From: Geosiphon pyriformis
Lineage: Eukaryota; Glomeromycota; Glomeromycetes; Archaeosporales; Geosiphonaceae
Length of the DNA: 33,589 nucleotides
Assembly: GCA_016748015.1 (NCBI GenBank)
Contig: JAAOMT010000530.1
Location: 1,675-35,263 of the forward strand
Direction: 5' to 3'
Position 1 is the first letter of the stretch; each line of letters opens with the position of its first letter. Under the pieces are notes generated by a model. It was not told the origin of the DNA and ran no database searches. It worked only from the letters and a program-made list of their open reading frames with translations. Both the position numbers and the translations under genes were made by a program. Of the stretch, positions 1 through 12,430 are shown piece after piece.

Positions 1-3000
1 TTGATAAACTGCTGATCAACGATTTTAAAAAGTTCAAGTTTTTGAAAATTTATATATTAAATTTCTTATATACAAATTTTATCTGTTGAATATTTTTAAA
101 AATAATTAAGCATACATTTTGTATATTATTCAAAAGTTATATTGATTTAAATAAATAATTTTAATGGCAGAATTCATAATTAATAGTTTTAATCATTTTG
201 AAAATAGATAATTTTACACACCTGTGCATCAAGATCTGTATTTATATTTAATATTGTAATAAACCATTTTTTTTGGTTATTATGGTGGTTTGGACTTAAT
301 GATTAAAAAACACATTTGTTGAAAATGTTAATTTTTAACCAATTGACTTATTATACTAATATAAATAATATAAAGTTTTCAATGCTAAATATAGTAGTAA
401 ATGACAATTTAAGAAAGAAGAATAATGTTAATTAATTTATTTTAAGCAAAAGAGATCTTTAATAAAAACATTAAGCCAAAGAACTTATGAAATAAGATCA
501 TTTTGTTTTCATTTTTATCTTCAAAATGAACTTCAAGTTTCAAGGGCCTTCAATAAATTTCTTAAATTGGTAACTATTAGGAAGGTAATTTTCACAAATT
601 CTATTGTTTTTTAACTTGACAATTTAAAAAAATCAAATATTGGATAAATAAATCTTACTGGGTACTTTAAATTTTGAAAATAAAATACTTTTTTCAAAGT
701 TTATTTTTTAAAGCATGAAATTAAAATGAATCTTCCTAATTCTAAAATACTCTTAAAGACAAAGATTAGAATTTTCAAAAAAAATAATTGCTAAGACAAA
801 AATAATTCGATCAAAATTATTTAATAATTTGTTTATTCCTTAAATTAAGTATAATTTTGATCTTTTTATATTTTTTTCTAAAGAAAATGGCATAGAATTG
901 TTATTTTTAAAAGTTGTTCTCCTATGTATTTTGAAGAAAAATTCAATCTCAAGAATTTGTGAATATTTGATTTAGTTGTGAGCAAGCTAAAATTATTGGA
1001 AACCTCTGTTAATGTGATCATTTAAGAAAATTATCCCAATATTTTAACACTATCTTGTGCAGAAAATATCTAATCAATCTTCTTTATTTTTACAGTCTTT
1101 TCTAATTTAGAAGTTCTATTTTGCAAGACTTGAAATACATTTTTCAATACATGCTTTAAAAAAAAATTGGTTAGCATTAATAATTTAAAAACAAAAAAAA
1201 ATTTCGGGTCTAATTAAATGTTATCATGCAAATCTGAAAAGATATTATAAAGAAATTAAAATAGTAGCGAAAATACAATTAAATCAGGACCAAAAAGTTT
1301 ATTTTTCAATATTGTATTTGGTTAAAAAATTATAAAGCAAATAAAAAAAGCTTTCTTCAAAATAGAATGCTTATATATGTTCAAACTAATTGCTAAATGT
1401 GCTTGAGCCAAATTTTTTACTCAATCTTGATTTTTTTTATTGCTTATTTAATATCACATAAGATACATATTAATTTACAGAAAATTATTATGTTTCAAGT
1501 AATGATTTATCAATAATAAAAATAATATTTTTTATTTAATTCGAGAAATTTTCAGATCTTATTTAAAAGCCAATTTTTTCGAAAGCATTTTCATATGAAA
1601 AAATAAATTTGACAGTTTTTGTAATTGAAAATAAAAAGTAGATATAGACTCCATTCATGTTATTTTAAGTATTCTTTCCAATGTCTGATTATTATTAAAC
1701 AATATGCAACTACCATAAACAGATAATTGTCATGTAACAAGATATCTTAAAAAGAGTAAATTGATTAAAGAAAAATTAACTAATAAATTATTTTTGAAAT
1801 TCTTTATATGAAAAATATGTTAAAAATTAACATGAATTTAATTGTGAAAATTTTAAAAGTAAGCTTTGGTTTTTTAAAATTTCCAATAAATTTTTATATT
1901 TTTTTAATATTTAGCTTTTTAACTTCCAAATCTACCAAGTAATTTAGTGTGCTAAAAGCAATAAAATATGCAGAATTACTGCAAAACATTTTAACACTTT
2001 TTGTTTTTTGTAGTATTAATTTCTGTTATAATAATAAATAAAAAATACCAAAAAATTTATAAAAAGCATTTGAACTTTATTTGAATACAGTAAAGATAGA
2101 AAGTTTAGTTGTATAATACTTTGTTTTTATAGTAGATTAAGAATAATAAATAATTTGAAAATAAGCAGAAAATTCATGTTCACTAAACAAACTTAAGAAC
2201 TTGAAAAAATTAAATTATTGCTGGTGATAAAAAAAATTTTTAATTTGAAATCGAAATTGATTAAAAAAATTCAAATATATTTGCTGTTATTAATTTGAAA
2301 ATTCTAAGCTTATAAAGGATTATTTTTATTAATACTCCTAAAAATTTTAATAACAATCTTAGATCTTTAGAGTCTTATAATAAAATTTATTATTATTATT
2401 ATAAATAATACCAATTTATTTGCACTGCTAATAAGTTAAAGCTTAAATAAACATCAATGTCTAACTTTTTTAATTTTAATATCAAAAATTATGAAATTTT
2501 AAAATATTATTATAAATAGATATTTAATTTAAGATTTATTTGATTATTATTAGCAAGCAATAAATGAAATTTTTATTACAAATTACTTTATATTAAAGTA
2601 TTTTTTGATAAAGTTTGTGTATCCATTGAAATTAGTTTTATTTAAAAATTTTTACTTTAAGCGCTTTATTTATATATAATAAATGTGATATTTTGTTAAA
2701 ATTCATAACTGGCGGTCACCTTTTAGTTACAAATATAAAAACAAGTATTACATTATTATAAATATAAAATAAGATTAAATCTTTGCTATTTATACTGAAA
2801 GTTATTTTTAGCAAAAAATCTGGTAAAAAATTAAGCTTTAACAAATGTAATACTAAAACTATTAAGTTTAAATATATATTAATTCAGTGCTTTTTAATAA
2901 ACCTCGATTTTTTTTGAGCGTATTTATTAAAAAACTGGTATTTTTGTAATGTATTTGTGTAGTAAATGGTATTAAAAATTTATTTTAATAAATTTTTAAT

Positions 3001-3450
3001 TTGTAAAAATGAACAAACAGCTTAAAAACAGATTTTAATAAACCAAAAAAAGTAGTTTTGTATTTAAAACAAATTAATCAAAATTTTACCATTTGTGATA
3101 ATGTTAATATTCAGAAGTTTTTCACCAAATGCAATTTTTCTTTAAAGTATTAGTCTCAAAAATAGTTATATAAAAAGTTTTTTCAAACTTGAAAATAATA
3201 ATAATAATAATATATTTTAACAATAATCGGAATTAGATAACCAACAAATAAAACATGTTTAACCACATATTTGAGTAACAATATTACTAATTTTATAAAC
3301 TATACAGCCAAAAAGAAAATTAAACAATTTAACCTTAAAAATATTATATGAAACAATTACTTTTTTTCACTTAAAATAAAAAAGATCTAAATATTGTTTT
3401 TTTTACATGAAAACTGAGCAGTAAGCAAAAGCAGAATTAGCAGATTCAGA
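1..3450. other. AT-rich gene-free stretch
   Basis: I see no coding region here. All frames are closed at short intervals, CpG is very scarce and homopolymer A/T runs are frequent. A short AAT run lies near 3195-3212. By analogy with the decayed transposons recognised elsewhere in this window it is probably eroded repeat DNA, but I could not recognise a family. Confidence 0.6.
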
Positions 3451-5760
3451 TTCCTTAATACAAACAATAGCATATTGTTACAAGCCAGTAGGTTTTAACT
3501 TATCAGCAGAAACCTTTCAAGTATCTTTATTGAATATTTATTAAAAGAATTTTTTACATTGTTGCACAGTAAAAACTTAAACACCATTTAAAATCTATAA
3601 TTTGAAGTAATTAAAAAACACAAATATCTATCTAAAAGTTGTAGCATATCAGCTCAAGAGTATTTTTATGATTTTGGTCTGTGATAAAAAACCTAAACTT
3701 TAGAAATTATAAGTTGTTTAATAAAAAGTCTTTTTCAAGTTTTAAAATAGATAAATGTTATTCTTTAACTTCATTGTAGGGCTTAAAAGAGTAGGCTATA
3801 AAATATATCGCCAGTGAAATTTTATTAGACAGCACAACCTTCAGACAATGTATAATTAAATTATATAAAAGCAAATTTATCTTTTTATCATTTGAAAAAC
3901 TTCATACTCCTCGACAGAAAAATACACCCGTTGATTTTCTGATCCAAGTAAAGCATGTTCATATTGACCTCCCTTTTGACAAAAGCACTTTGAACTATTT
4001 TTAAAATCATTGCCATACAATCCAATATTGGCCTCTCCAAAAGTGGGTCCACAATATAAGCCACCAAAAGGTCCATATTCTGCAACAAATTTGCTAAGTA
4101 TAGCATTTTCAGCTTTGTCATCTCCAAGAGAAAAAATAAAACTTCCTTTTCCCTCTAAATATCCATTCCTAGAATGCCAAAATTGTGGGTTAAAGCCACC
4201 AATTATCTGACCAGTTCCTTTCACTTTGATTACGCTAATTGTTGCTCCTTTATCATCGCATAATCGATGAAAATTTGCTGAAGTAAATCCGTCTCGACTG
4301 CCTCGAAGTAATAATTTAAAATTATTTTCAAGTTGATTTCCAAAAGGAGTATTTTCGTCTTTTCCTTGAATCCAATGATCAAGCTGTTTTATGTTTTGCG
4401 ATTTAAGAAGCTTTGTATCAATATTTGATCGAGTCAAACGTAATGGCTGAGCGTCTACAGACTTTTGATGACTACCCGGTACGAGGTAATGATGTAAAAG
4501 ATCTTCATATAAAGTTCCAGGTAAGATTCTCGCAAATGGTTTTACTTTGTGATAAAAGTCGACTGAAGATATGTTAAAGAAGCGGATTAAAGGTAGAAGC
4601 CTTTCGATGGATTCCTTAAAGGCGTTAAAGTTTTCATCTGTCCAGTAAAGAACTTTTTTCGTCTGAATATCGCTATCCAATTTAGCAACTCCCCATTCTA
4701 CAATCTTTTCCCAAATTTCAGATTCTTTTATATTTATTTCATCCTGGGTTAAAATTGAGACAAGAGCATTTTCACTAAGGGAGGTAAAATCTTGCGAGTT
4801 GAAGACTATAGCTGGATTTTCAGCAGCTATTTCGGTGCAGAATTTTTGTAACTTTTTGAAAGAATCATACATAAATGAAGTTTTCTGCAAAGTGGCGAAA
4901 TTTACTTCTAGCTCTTTTGCACGGTGTTCAATCAAATAGTCTTCAAGGTGATCAATCATGTTTTCTAGAATAAGCTCGTCAGCGGTAACAAGAACTTCTA
5001 AAATGGTAGGTACTCCATGTTTATCAAGAGAAATCTCGCCGTTATAAATGTATCTGCAGAAAAATAAAAGTGAATTTCATGTTGGTCAAAATATTCAAAG
5101 CAAATTAAAACCCTAACCTGAGAATTATTTCAAAAATCTTTGGTGAAATATTGGGTTTAGGGAGGATTATGGTATTATTTTCCCTTTTAATCCAATTGCT
5201 AGAGAGTGCGACAGCAAAATATGGTGATCTTGCTGCTAAAATTTGGGAATGAGCTTGAAAAGTTCTAATATTGGGCGTTTCGCCAACTATAATTCTAATA
5301 TCAGAGAACTCCTGACTGTTAAATAAATTCCCAAAATCATTGGATAAAGCGTGAAAGTATTGTTGAGGTGACATCGGTAAAATATGTGAAGTCTGTGTGA
5401 AGTCTTTTTCCCTACAATCAGTATTTATGCTAGTCATATACTTATCCGGAGCAGAAGTCACATTTTAATCTGCACTTATTTTGGCCTATTAAATATTTTC
5501 TTTGTAATCAAATCGCCTCCAAAGATTAGAGCCCTATTTGAAAAGTGTGAAATATCTAAAGAGCCGAATTTTCGGTTTTTTTATTGAGTTAGCAATATAA
5601 ACAGATTTTATCGCCCAAAATGATAATTGAGTGAAACTTTTGATCTTAAAAATCTGTACAATGAATAACTTTGTTCTTAATAAAAAAAACTTTTAGGGCA
5701 GTTCATTTATTAATTTTATATTTCATTATACCATGTAATAATCCATTTTTTAAATTAATC
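3450..5760 (-). repeat. Segmental duplication, copy A
   Basis: This block carries the first BTB-BACK-TLDc gene and matches the 14140-16320 block in inverted orientation. The similarity goes beyond the coding sequence. About 350 bp upstream matches, including the stretch at 5500-5530 that reads CTTTGGAGGCGATTTGATTA on the minus strand, and several hundred bp downstream of the stop match with scattered differences. The outer limits are approximate because similarity fades gradually. Confidence 0.8.
3877..5374 (-). CDS. BTB-BACK-TLDc domain protein (copy A)
   Basis: Two exons, 5374-5118 and 5053-3877, are joined across a 64-nt intron (5117-5054; donor GTTAGG, acceptor TTCTGCAG), giving 477 aa. 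In order: a BTB/POZ domain at about residues 10-115 (FSDIRIIVGE, FQAHSQILAARSPYF), a BACK domain at about 145-265 (FTSLSENALVSIL, EIWEKIVEWG), and a C-terminal TLDc domain at about 330-475 (LLLRGSRDGFT, GGFNP, SFIFSL, ending VEEYEVF). BTB-BACK proteins usually act as cullin-3 substrate adaptors; TLDc domains are linked to V-ATPase binding and oxidative-stress response. The role of this fungal family is not established. I chose the Met at 5374 because all three copies share MSPQQYFHAL there. An in-frame ATG at 5437 would add 21 residues, but an 11-bp difference in copy B breaks that frame. It is intact and the reference for copies B and C. Confidence 0.93.
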
Positions 5761-7469
5761 AGGATTTATGCTTAAAAAAGCATTTTTTTAAAATAAGTCA
5801 TTCACAAATTGGTCCATTTTTCCCATGCTTATATCCCTATTTTAAAATATTTCAGATTATTTAATGATAAAGAATTAAAAAAATATTTTGCGAGTAATTT
5901 TTTATCTATAATAAAAGTTAATCAAATTTAATAATACACTTTTGAATTATACAAAGTTTTTATCGATTTTTAAAGTTCTAGTTTAAATATCTTATTTGCA
6001 ATAAGTAATCTTTTTTATTGTGTACAATTTCTATAAAATCTGTCATGAGTTCTTAACATTGTTTCTACAATGCTTACAAAATCTACAATGATGTACATAT
6101 AATCAGTACAAAGTGTATGATAAATTTATGAGTAGATATATTGATAAAATAAGTTTTTGTTTTGTATTCATAGAAAAATAATGGTCGGCTATTGCTGCTG
6201 GCTTATTAAATAAATGTACTATTTTAAACATTTTTCTTATAATAGGTATGCATAATCTAATTTTGGTTTGTCATCTTGAGAAATACTAATCAAATTATTT
6301 AAAAAACTTACGGCAAGGTTTTTGCCAACTTGATCAATACTAAACAATAATGCTCATTAATTTAAACATTTATTTCAGCTCAAGCAATTAAGTTAATTGC
6401 AATTCAAACTGAATAATAGTTTTATTTGGTAGCAAAAGTATTTAAATGTAATAAAAAAAGATATGTAAACAAAATCTATTTTGCAAAATAAATTTGAAAT
6501 TTATCAAGCTTTGTTTTTAATTTCTTGCCTTTTTTTTAAAGTTTGGCTTGCATAGCAACATAATATTTAAGTTTTCTTAGCTTTTTTCTGTTTAGCAATT
6601 TTATTATCAACTGTTTTCACTTTTTTAATAAAGTATGTCAAAAATTATTATTATCAGGTCTATTTATTATTTATATACACTGTTTTTATTTTATTAAGCC
6701 TTACTTATACATATTTTGACCAATAGTATTGATATAAGATCAATTATGTCAGAAGAAGATTGTTGCTCAAAAATAAGTTAGATTAATAATGTAAATATTT
6801 GTTATATGTATTTTTAATAAAATCAGATTACTGCAAAAGTTGGATTAAAAAGTGTCTTAATTTTGGTTTCAACATATTTTGCATTTCTTTTTTAATTTTT
6901 TTTATGTTAAAATTAATTTCTTCACAAAATTTTTCTAATTTTAAGAAATTTTAGAATAAATTAAGTAAATAATTTTACACATATTACAATATTTTTAATA
7001 GAGATTTTCTGGATTGTTATAAAAGAATTAAGTTGAAAAACTGGGTGCTAAAAAAAAAGTGATCAGCATAATACATATTAAAAATAATCTGCAGCATTTA
7101 AAATCTAGTACGTAAGCATTAGACTTTTTTTACAAGAAGAGAATAATACAGCATGTGTGCATTAAGCATTTATAATATAACAACAAACATAGAAACATTT
7201 ATAATAATATACACACTAATTAAACTTATGGCTTATATAATATAATATAAATGTTCATTACAATTAGAAATTAGTACTATTAACTTATACGTGTTCTTAT
7301 CTTAAATTTAGGTTATAGATTAATTTTTAACTAATCTGAAAAAAATATGAAAACAAATGCTTAAATCTTGCTTGAAATACTAATAAAATGACAAGGAAAC
7401 AATTTATCTATAATGCTTTCTTTTATTTCACACTTTAATTATTAACCAATCAAAAATAAGATTACACAG
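5761..7469. other. AT-rich intergenic stretch
   Basis: There is no supported gene. A small hairpin (GGCAA...TTGCC) lies near 6312-6328. No open frame of useful length or recognisable protein similarity was found on either strand. Confidence 0.55.
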
Positions 7470-8570
7470 GAAAGAGAGATGAGGACGTTAGTAAAGTTTA
7501 ATAACGTGATTTCTGGTGTTCCCAAAGATCCTGGTTAACAAAAAAGAATAAGCCAAACTAATTTCAAGTTCTGTACAGACGGGTCACACAAAATTAGCAC
7601 GATTTCTTCAAAATTAACAACCTTGAAATTGCACTTGCATTGTTATTGTTCATAAAAAAAGACACCCGTCTTTGTTTAATTTATTATTTGATTAAAGAGC
7701 GACTTGAAAATCCCAAATATATACACAAATAGTGTCACCAAAAAGATCTTGGTAAAAATGAATTTATTATGATAAACGATAAGAGGCAAAAATTGGGCGC
7801 ATAATTGGACAGTCTGCTATTTGTGTTAAAAATTTTAAGAAATTAGAATCAACGAAAAGAATGCAGCAATAAAAAAGATACCAAAACATCTGCTTACAGC
7901 CGAAATCTCATCTAAAATTCAAATATCTATGTCCATTAGTACTTAAATAAAAAATAATACTAAATCCTATATAATGGGTAAGAAACCAATGATTAATGAA
8001 GTAAATCGAATCAAATGGTTAAAGTGCTAAAACCTACAAGCATTGAGTCAAAGAGTATTAGCGATGTGCTGTTTGGACAGACTAATCCTCTATAAGTGAG
8101 CTTAACAACTCTGATCATACACGAGCAAAAATTAAAAGTGCACATAAATCTATTGTGATATGGAAATTTATTAGCAAACAATTTGATTCATACCGCTTCA
8201 CATATGACTGGTGAAGCATATGGAAGCCTTTATATTAGATATAGTTTATCCAATGGTTAGACCGCTGAAAAAGCAATATTTTAAGAAGATAACACTCCAA
8301 TTCACAAGTCCAAGGTTTTGAAAGAACTCCAAGATAATCTTGGAATTGTGAGTTTGGAAATGACCTCCACAATCACCAGATTTTATTCCAATAGAAATAA
8401 GTGGAGGGAAGTTAATAATTGGGAAAGCCAAAACCGAAAGCCACGAACAGAAACTGACTTGGAAAAGGCAGTCTTTAATGGATCAAATGCTATATTATTA
8501 AACAAAATTCTTCAATTTATGGACTCGATGCCAAAACACGTTAAAAAAAGGGTTATGTAACCTATTGGTA
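7470..8570 (+). mobile_element. Decayed Tc1/mariner transposase, relic 1
   Basis: This is a broken DD34E-type transposase. Near 8289-8330 the sequence reads EDNTPIHKSKVLKEL, matching the second catalytic Asp block (QDNDPKHTSK in the family). Near 8360-8400, in another frame, it reads PPQSPDFIPIE, the signature around the catalytic Glu. The end reads LQFMDSMPKHVKKRV, like the usual C-terminal PRR segment. A LFGQTNPL-like stretch near 8070 corresponds to the first Asp block. Frames change several times and internal stops are frequent, so it cannot be active. The 5' limit is approximate; SGVPKDPG near 7512 may be the linker after the helix-turn-helix. I found no terminal inverted repeats. Confidence 0.8.
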
Positions 8571-9275
8571 GACGTTTGTTTTTCAATAAGCAAGTTATAG
8601 TGAAAAAGTAATTTTATCCAGGTAAAAATAATTGGTATCGTTTTTTTATCTCGAAAAAATGTCCTGATTTAGTGTACATCTATTATTTTAATAATCTTTT
8701 ACACTACTTGAAAAATTAAATAGGCGTTCCAAAAATAGTACTTGTTGAATTATATTAATATATTTGCTTTGAATTATCATTTTTATTGGTCTTAAACGAA
8801 ACTAGTATTTAAAAGGCCAAGTTTACTTGCTATATTAATAAATAGAACTAACTATAAAGATTATACGCTCTAATCTAATGCATCAAAACTATAAAGTGGT
8901 AAAAATCTTCTCTTTCTTTGTCAAGGGACCTTGAAAGTTATCTTAATCTGCTTTAGAAATAAAGATGTTCTCTTTTTATATTAACATTATTATTTACATA
9001 TTTTTAGCTATTTAATGTTTGAACTTTTACAGCATCTTAAATATACTAGTGTTAAAAGATCATCATGGTAATATAACATAAAAATTATAAAAGCAGTTGA
9101 AGATTTTGTTGTTTTGTCGTTTTTCAATATTTCTTTTATCAGTTTCTCTGGTCCCGAGAAATCTTCAATTTCCAATAAAATTCTTTGGCAATAAGACAAG
9201 TATTTTACCATTTATAATATCCATAACGAGAACATAGTCATGTGGACGATCTTTATTCATCAATATACAAAAACG
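8571..9275. other. Intergenic, possible 3' extension of the membrane-protein gene
   Basis: Most of this stretch shows no gene. On the minus strand the frame of the last exon of the neighbouring gene reopens beyond its TAG stop (9278-9276) and reads through about 9265-9150, including NGKILVLLPKNFIGN near 9210-9160, before another stop. This looks like coding sequence, so the upstream gene may once have been longer or may have an unrecognised splice. The ORF at 9211-9008 is in another frame and I do not support it. Confidence 0.4.
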
Positions 9276-11591
9276 CTAAACATCCACTATTTGAAATTCT
9301 TCATGTATCACGTGAATGAACCAGTCATCACGTATATTATTGATATTAGTATTTTTTACAGTCCTAGATATAAATTTTATGAGATCAAGTTTATAGGGCG
9401 TCAGGATCTTTCGGCCACCCATTAACTATAAAACCAGAAGTTTTTAAGGCGAACTGAAACGTCGTATTTTTTGCAAACCAAAGATCTACTTCAACTTTGG
9501 CACATATTGGAGGAAATCGTAGGTAATTTTGCCAACTTGGAGATTTTAATTCAGTTCCATGTACCTAATGATAATGAAATGAAAAAGATCATGATTATTT
9601 GAAAAGAGTATCTGTTATGTTGATGAAAAGATTATGGCTTGAAACGAACGTGCTTTTGCAAAATTAATTATTTGTTAGACTTACAAAATTGAATTGCCCT
9701 TGCTCTTTATTCTCTTGAAGAAATACATCACCACCTTTTGCTGAAACCATTCGTGTCTCAAAATATACTCTATTGTCTTCGCTTTTTGGTTGTTGTACAT
9801 TTAAGGTTGCACTCTAACAATGAGAATTGTCGACATGATTAATTTCGGTCAATAATAATACAGAAAAGTTAGGTAGAATAATTCGACATACTTGGAATTT
9901 TCCAGATGTAATAAATTCCCATGGCTGGTTTTCAAATGATCGGTCGATGTAACTTCGTGTCAAGTTATTACGAGAGTTGTCATTTAACGAGAGACCCACA
10001 CATTTTTTATAGTTTACCAGTCCAATGATCTTGTAGCATTAGGAATTTTAGGTGTGTAAAATAGTAGACATAAATAACTTCAAAAAAATTATGATTGAAA
10101 TAACTTACCACAATTACCGCGACAGCAATGATGAAGGATAAAACCAGAAAACAACCAACTTTGAGCAAGAGGTTTACTAGTTCTGTTCGTTGATGATCTA
10201 ATGGATACGGAAGAAATTGAAATTTTAAATATTGAAAAAAAATTTAATTAAAAATGAAAAACCAAAATACATTTTTCCGAGTCAGATTCTCCATTAAAAT
10301 TTTTTTTCGTCACAACTTTATTGAGATCTCCTGTAATTCAATTAGCTTTAGTTTTATTTCGGAAATCTATTAAATAAATTCGTGAGATGACATAGCTATC
10401 AATTTACTTGGACTTTGGAAGATTCTTTGATCATCTTTAAATATTGAACTCATTCGGGTTACTAGAAAAGGAAAGAATGTACAAATTAAATTTATTTTAA
10501 TAGATATATATTTAAACCTCAATTTTATCTGTACCTTTATCATAAAATCGACCACTTGAAGCTAATATTATTGTAAAAGCAATCTATTAGCTTTGTTTAA
10601 CTTTCTAACCTTTATCATTTGCAAATCACAAATATACCTGTCATTATTGGTGCTGGTGGAAGTGCAGTTTGATTTGCATACTGCGGATTTTGGTGTGAAT
10701 AATGCCGTGTTTGTGAATTCAGTGAGGAATGCGAAGGATATTTATGGATTATGGGAGGTGGATTTTGAGTTTTGTGGGAATTAAGTGAAGACTGTGAAGA
10801 ATATTTATGTAGTGCAGGATGTGAAAATTGATCTGGCTGCGGCCGATGTGAATCTTGTGAGAAATATTGATTTGTTTGTGGAAGATGCGGAATCTTTGGA
10901 GAATATTGGCTTGGTTGCGGAGGCTGTGGAGGTTGTGGTGTGTATTGAGTTTGTGAAAGACTTAATTTAAATCTGTCTGGAGACTTTGGAGGTCGTGCAA
11001 CTGGTTTTGGTTGCGAAATGAAATACGTGTCTGACATTGGCTTTGTTTGGGATTGTACAATTTGATGTGAGCTTTCAGGTGATGATCGATAAATATTTTC
11101 GTCTTCTTGTGGCCGTTCGTAATGTAGGTCTAAGGAACTCTTTAAACATCCATCATAGGCTGCCGCATCTTTGAAAAAAAATAGAGTTAATTTAGAAATT
11201 CATTTCAAAAATTTTGATCATTCTTTCACAAATAATGGTATAAGTGACGACCTTCCAAAAATTTTTCTTCATGAGAGTTTCCACCCCAAAGATCATCGTA
11301 TGAGGTTCCTTCAAAAGAAATATTTATTAATGAGATGCATTGAATTTCTTCCAAGGATTAAAAACCTCTCAATGTACTTTAAAGGTAAAAGTTACCAGTT
11401 TCTGGAGCATGATAAGCTGGGTTATTTGGATTATAAGATTCGGGTGGGTGATTTTTTGCTGCGTGAAAATTTCAATTGAAATATTATTATTAAGAATTAA
11501 AAAGTTGTATAGATCCCATCAAAACAAGTATATCCATACCCTGGACACCAAAATTTTCATTTCGTCCAGCCTTTTTGTTGAAAATATTCAT
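9276..11591 (-). CDS. Ten-exon single-pass membrane protein with Pro/Gln-rich N-terminal half
   Basis: I do not recognise the family. Exons rebuilt by eye: 11591-11540, 11458-11396, 11308-11252, 11168-10638, 10461-10408, 10197-10109, 10029-9892, 9813-9685, 9564-9419, 9363-9276. They total 1347 nt, 448 codons plus TAG, with phases matching at every junction. The start is MNIFNKKAGRNENFGV. Residues about 75-250 are rich in Pro, Gln, Ser, Tyr and His (PQPPQPPQPSQ), a low-complexity cytosolic region. Residues 266-287 (VGCFLVLSFIIAVAVIVIIG) form one hydrophobic helix between Lys265 and Lys290-291. About 160 residues follow, beta-rich in appearance and probably outside the cytosol, with motifs FITSGKFQ, LRFPPICAKVEVDLWF and DDWFIHVIHEEFQ. 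There is no signal peptide, so a type II topology is likely. Weakest points: exon 5 (54 nt, optional in frame), donor GTCGTC after exon 3, donor GTGGCC after exon 9, and the true 3' end. If exon 9 is unspliced the protein ends at 9391 instead. Confidence 0.72.
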
Positions 11592-12430
11592 TTTTTCCTT
11601 TAAAATTTGAAGCCGATCAAGTTTTTAGAAGATCCAAGTTGAAGACACTCAATAAATAGTTGGTTTTGAAAATAATGTCGCTGACTTTAAATAGTTGTCG
11701 CACAGGCACAAATGATTAAAGACATATGCAAAAAATGCTAAAGTTTATAAACGGCATTAAAATCTGGTTACCTTTTTTTTCCTTTGAAGGATAGAAATGG
11801 TGTTTTCTACTGGGAATATAACACAACTGAACCAAACCTTTTGACCATTAATGACTGCTCACTTATAGTAGGCTCTGCTGGTGCAGATAATTAATTCTTT
11901 GCCCCTAGTTGAAAATGCAGGATTGAAAATTGATGGTGTGGTTGTTTCATAAGAAGGTTTGCTATATAAATATGATCGAGTTTAAACATCAATAATAGTC
12001 TAGATGTGAATGAATTAATCCCTCGACATTGTTCCTTGGATCTTTACTGTTTATCCCTTGTGTTCATGATTCATCTTTTTTGCATACTAATTGAGCATAG
12101 AACATTCAGTTTAACGTGAACATAACTATCGTCTTTTACTTTTCTGTTCTTTGAATTGCATCGTGTTACCCAAAAAGCGCAACTTTCAAACACGAAATCA
12201 TATCCCTGACTCTGTTAACCCTTTTTTCACTGATCACCAGGAAATGTAGGTGTATTCTCGCTGCAAAGTATAAAAAGAATTTTACCGATTGGGTGGCTGC
12301 TGCCAAAAGTAGATCAAACTTGATTTATTTAAATTTAGAATGGGAAGTTTGGTAAGATCATCAGCCGGAACATTCGAAATGGGTTCAAAATAACTTGGAA
12401 AGACAAAGAATGGAATAAAAAGGTTCGAAT
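11592..12430. other. GC-richer island, unassigned, upstream of the membrane-protein gene
   Basis: This stretch is clearly less AT-rich than the intergenic DNA and includes the promoter side of the neighbouring gene. Short coding-like runs occur on both strands. On the minus strand, 12205-12071 is open for 44 codons after a CAG, and TPSIFNPAFSTRGKELI lies near 11930-11880, followed by a GTGAGC donor-like site. On the plus strand, IVLPKKRNFQTRNHIPD lies near 12160-12210. The readings conflict and no family is recognised. It may be a gene fragment or a multi-exon gene I could not assemble. Confidence 0.4.

Noticed and set aside
3888-4210. 79-codon minus-strand and 66-codon plus-strand ORFs
   Set aside because: Both overlap the TLDc exon of copy A in other frames and lack any independent support.
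8246-8431. 61-codon minus-strand ORF
   Set aside because: It is antisense to the conserved catalytic region of Tc1 relic 1.
10593-10970. Two plus-strand ORFs of 61-63 codons
   Set aside because: They are antisense to the Pro/Gln-rich exon; their Val/Asp-rich composition is the mirror of the CAA/CCA-rich coding strand.
11171-11603. Plus-strand ORFs of 102 and 87 codons
   Set aside because: They cover exons 1-3 and introns of the minus-strand gene, whose splice phases fit far better.
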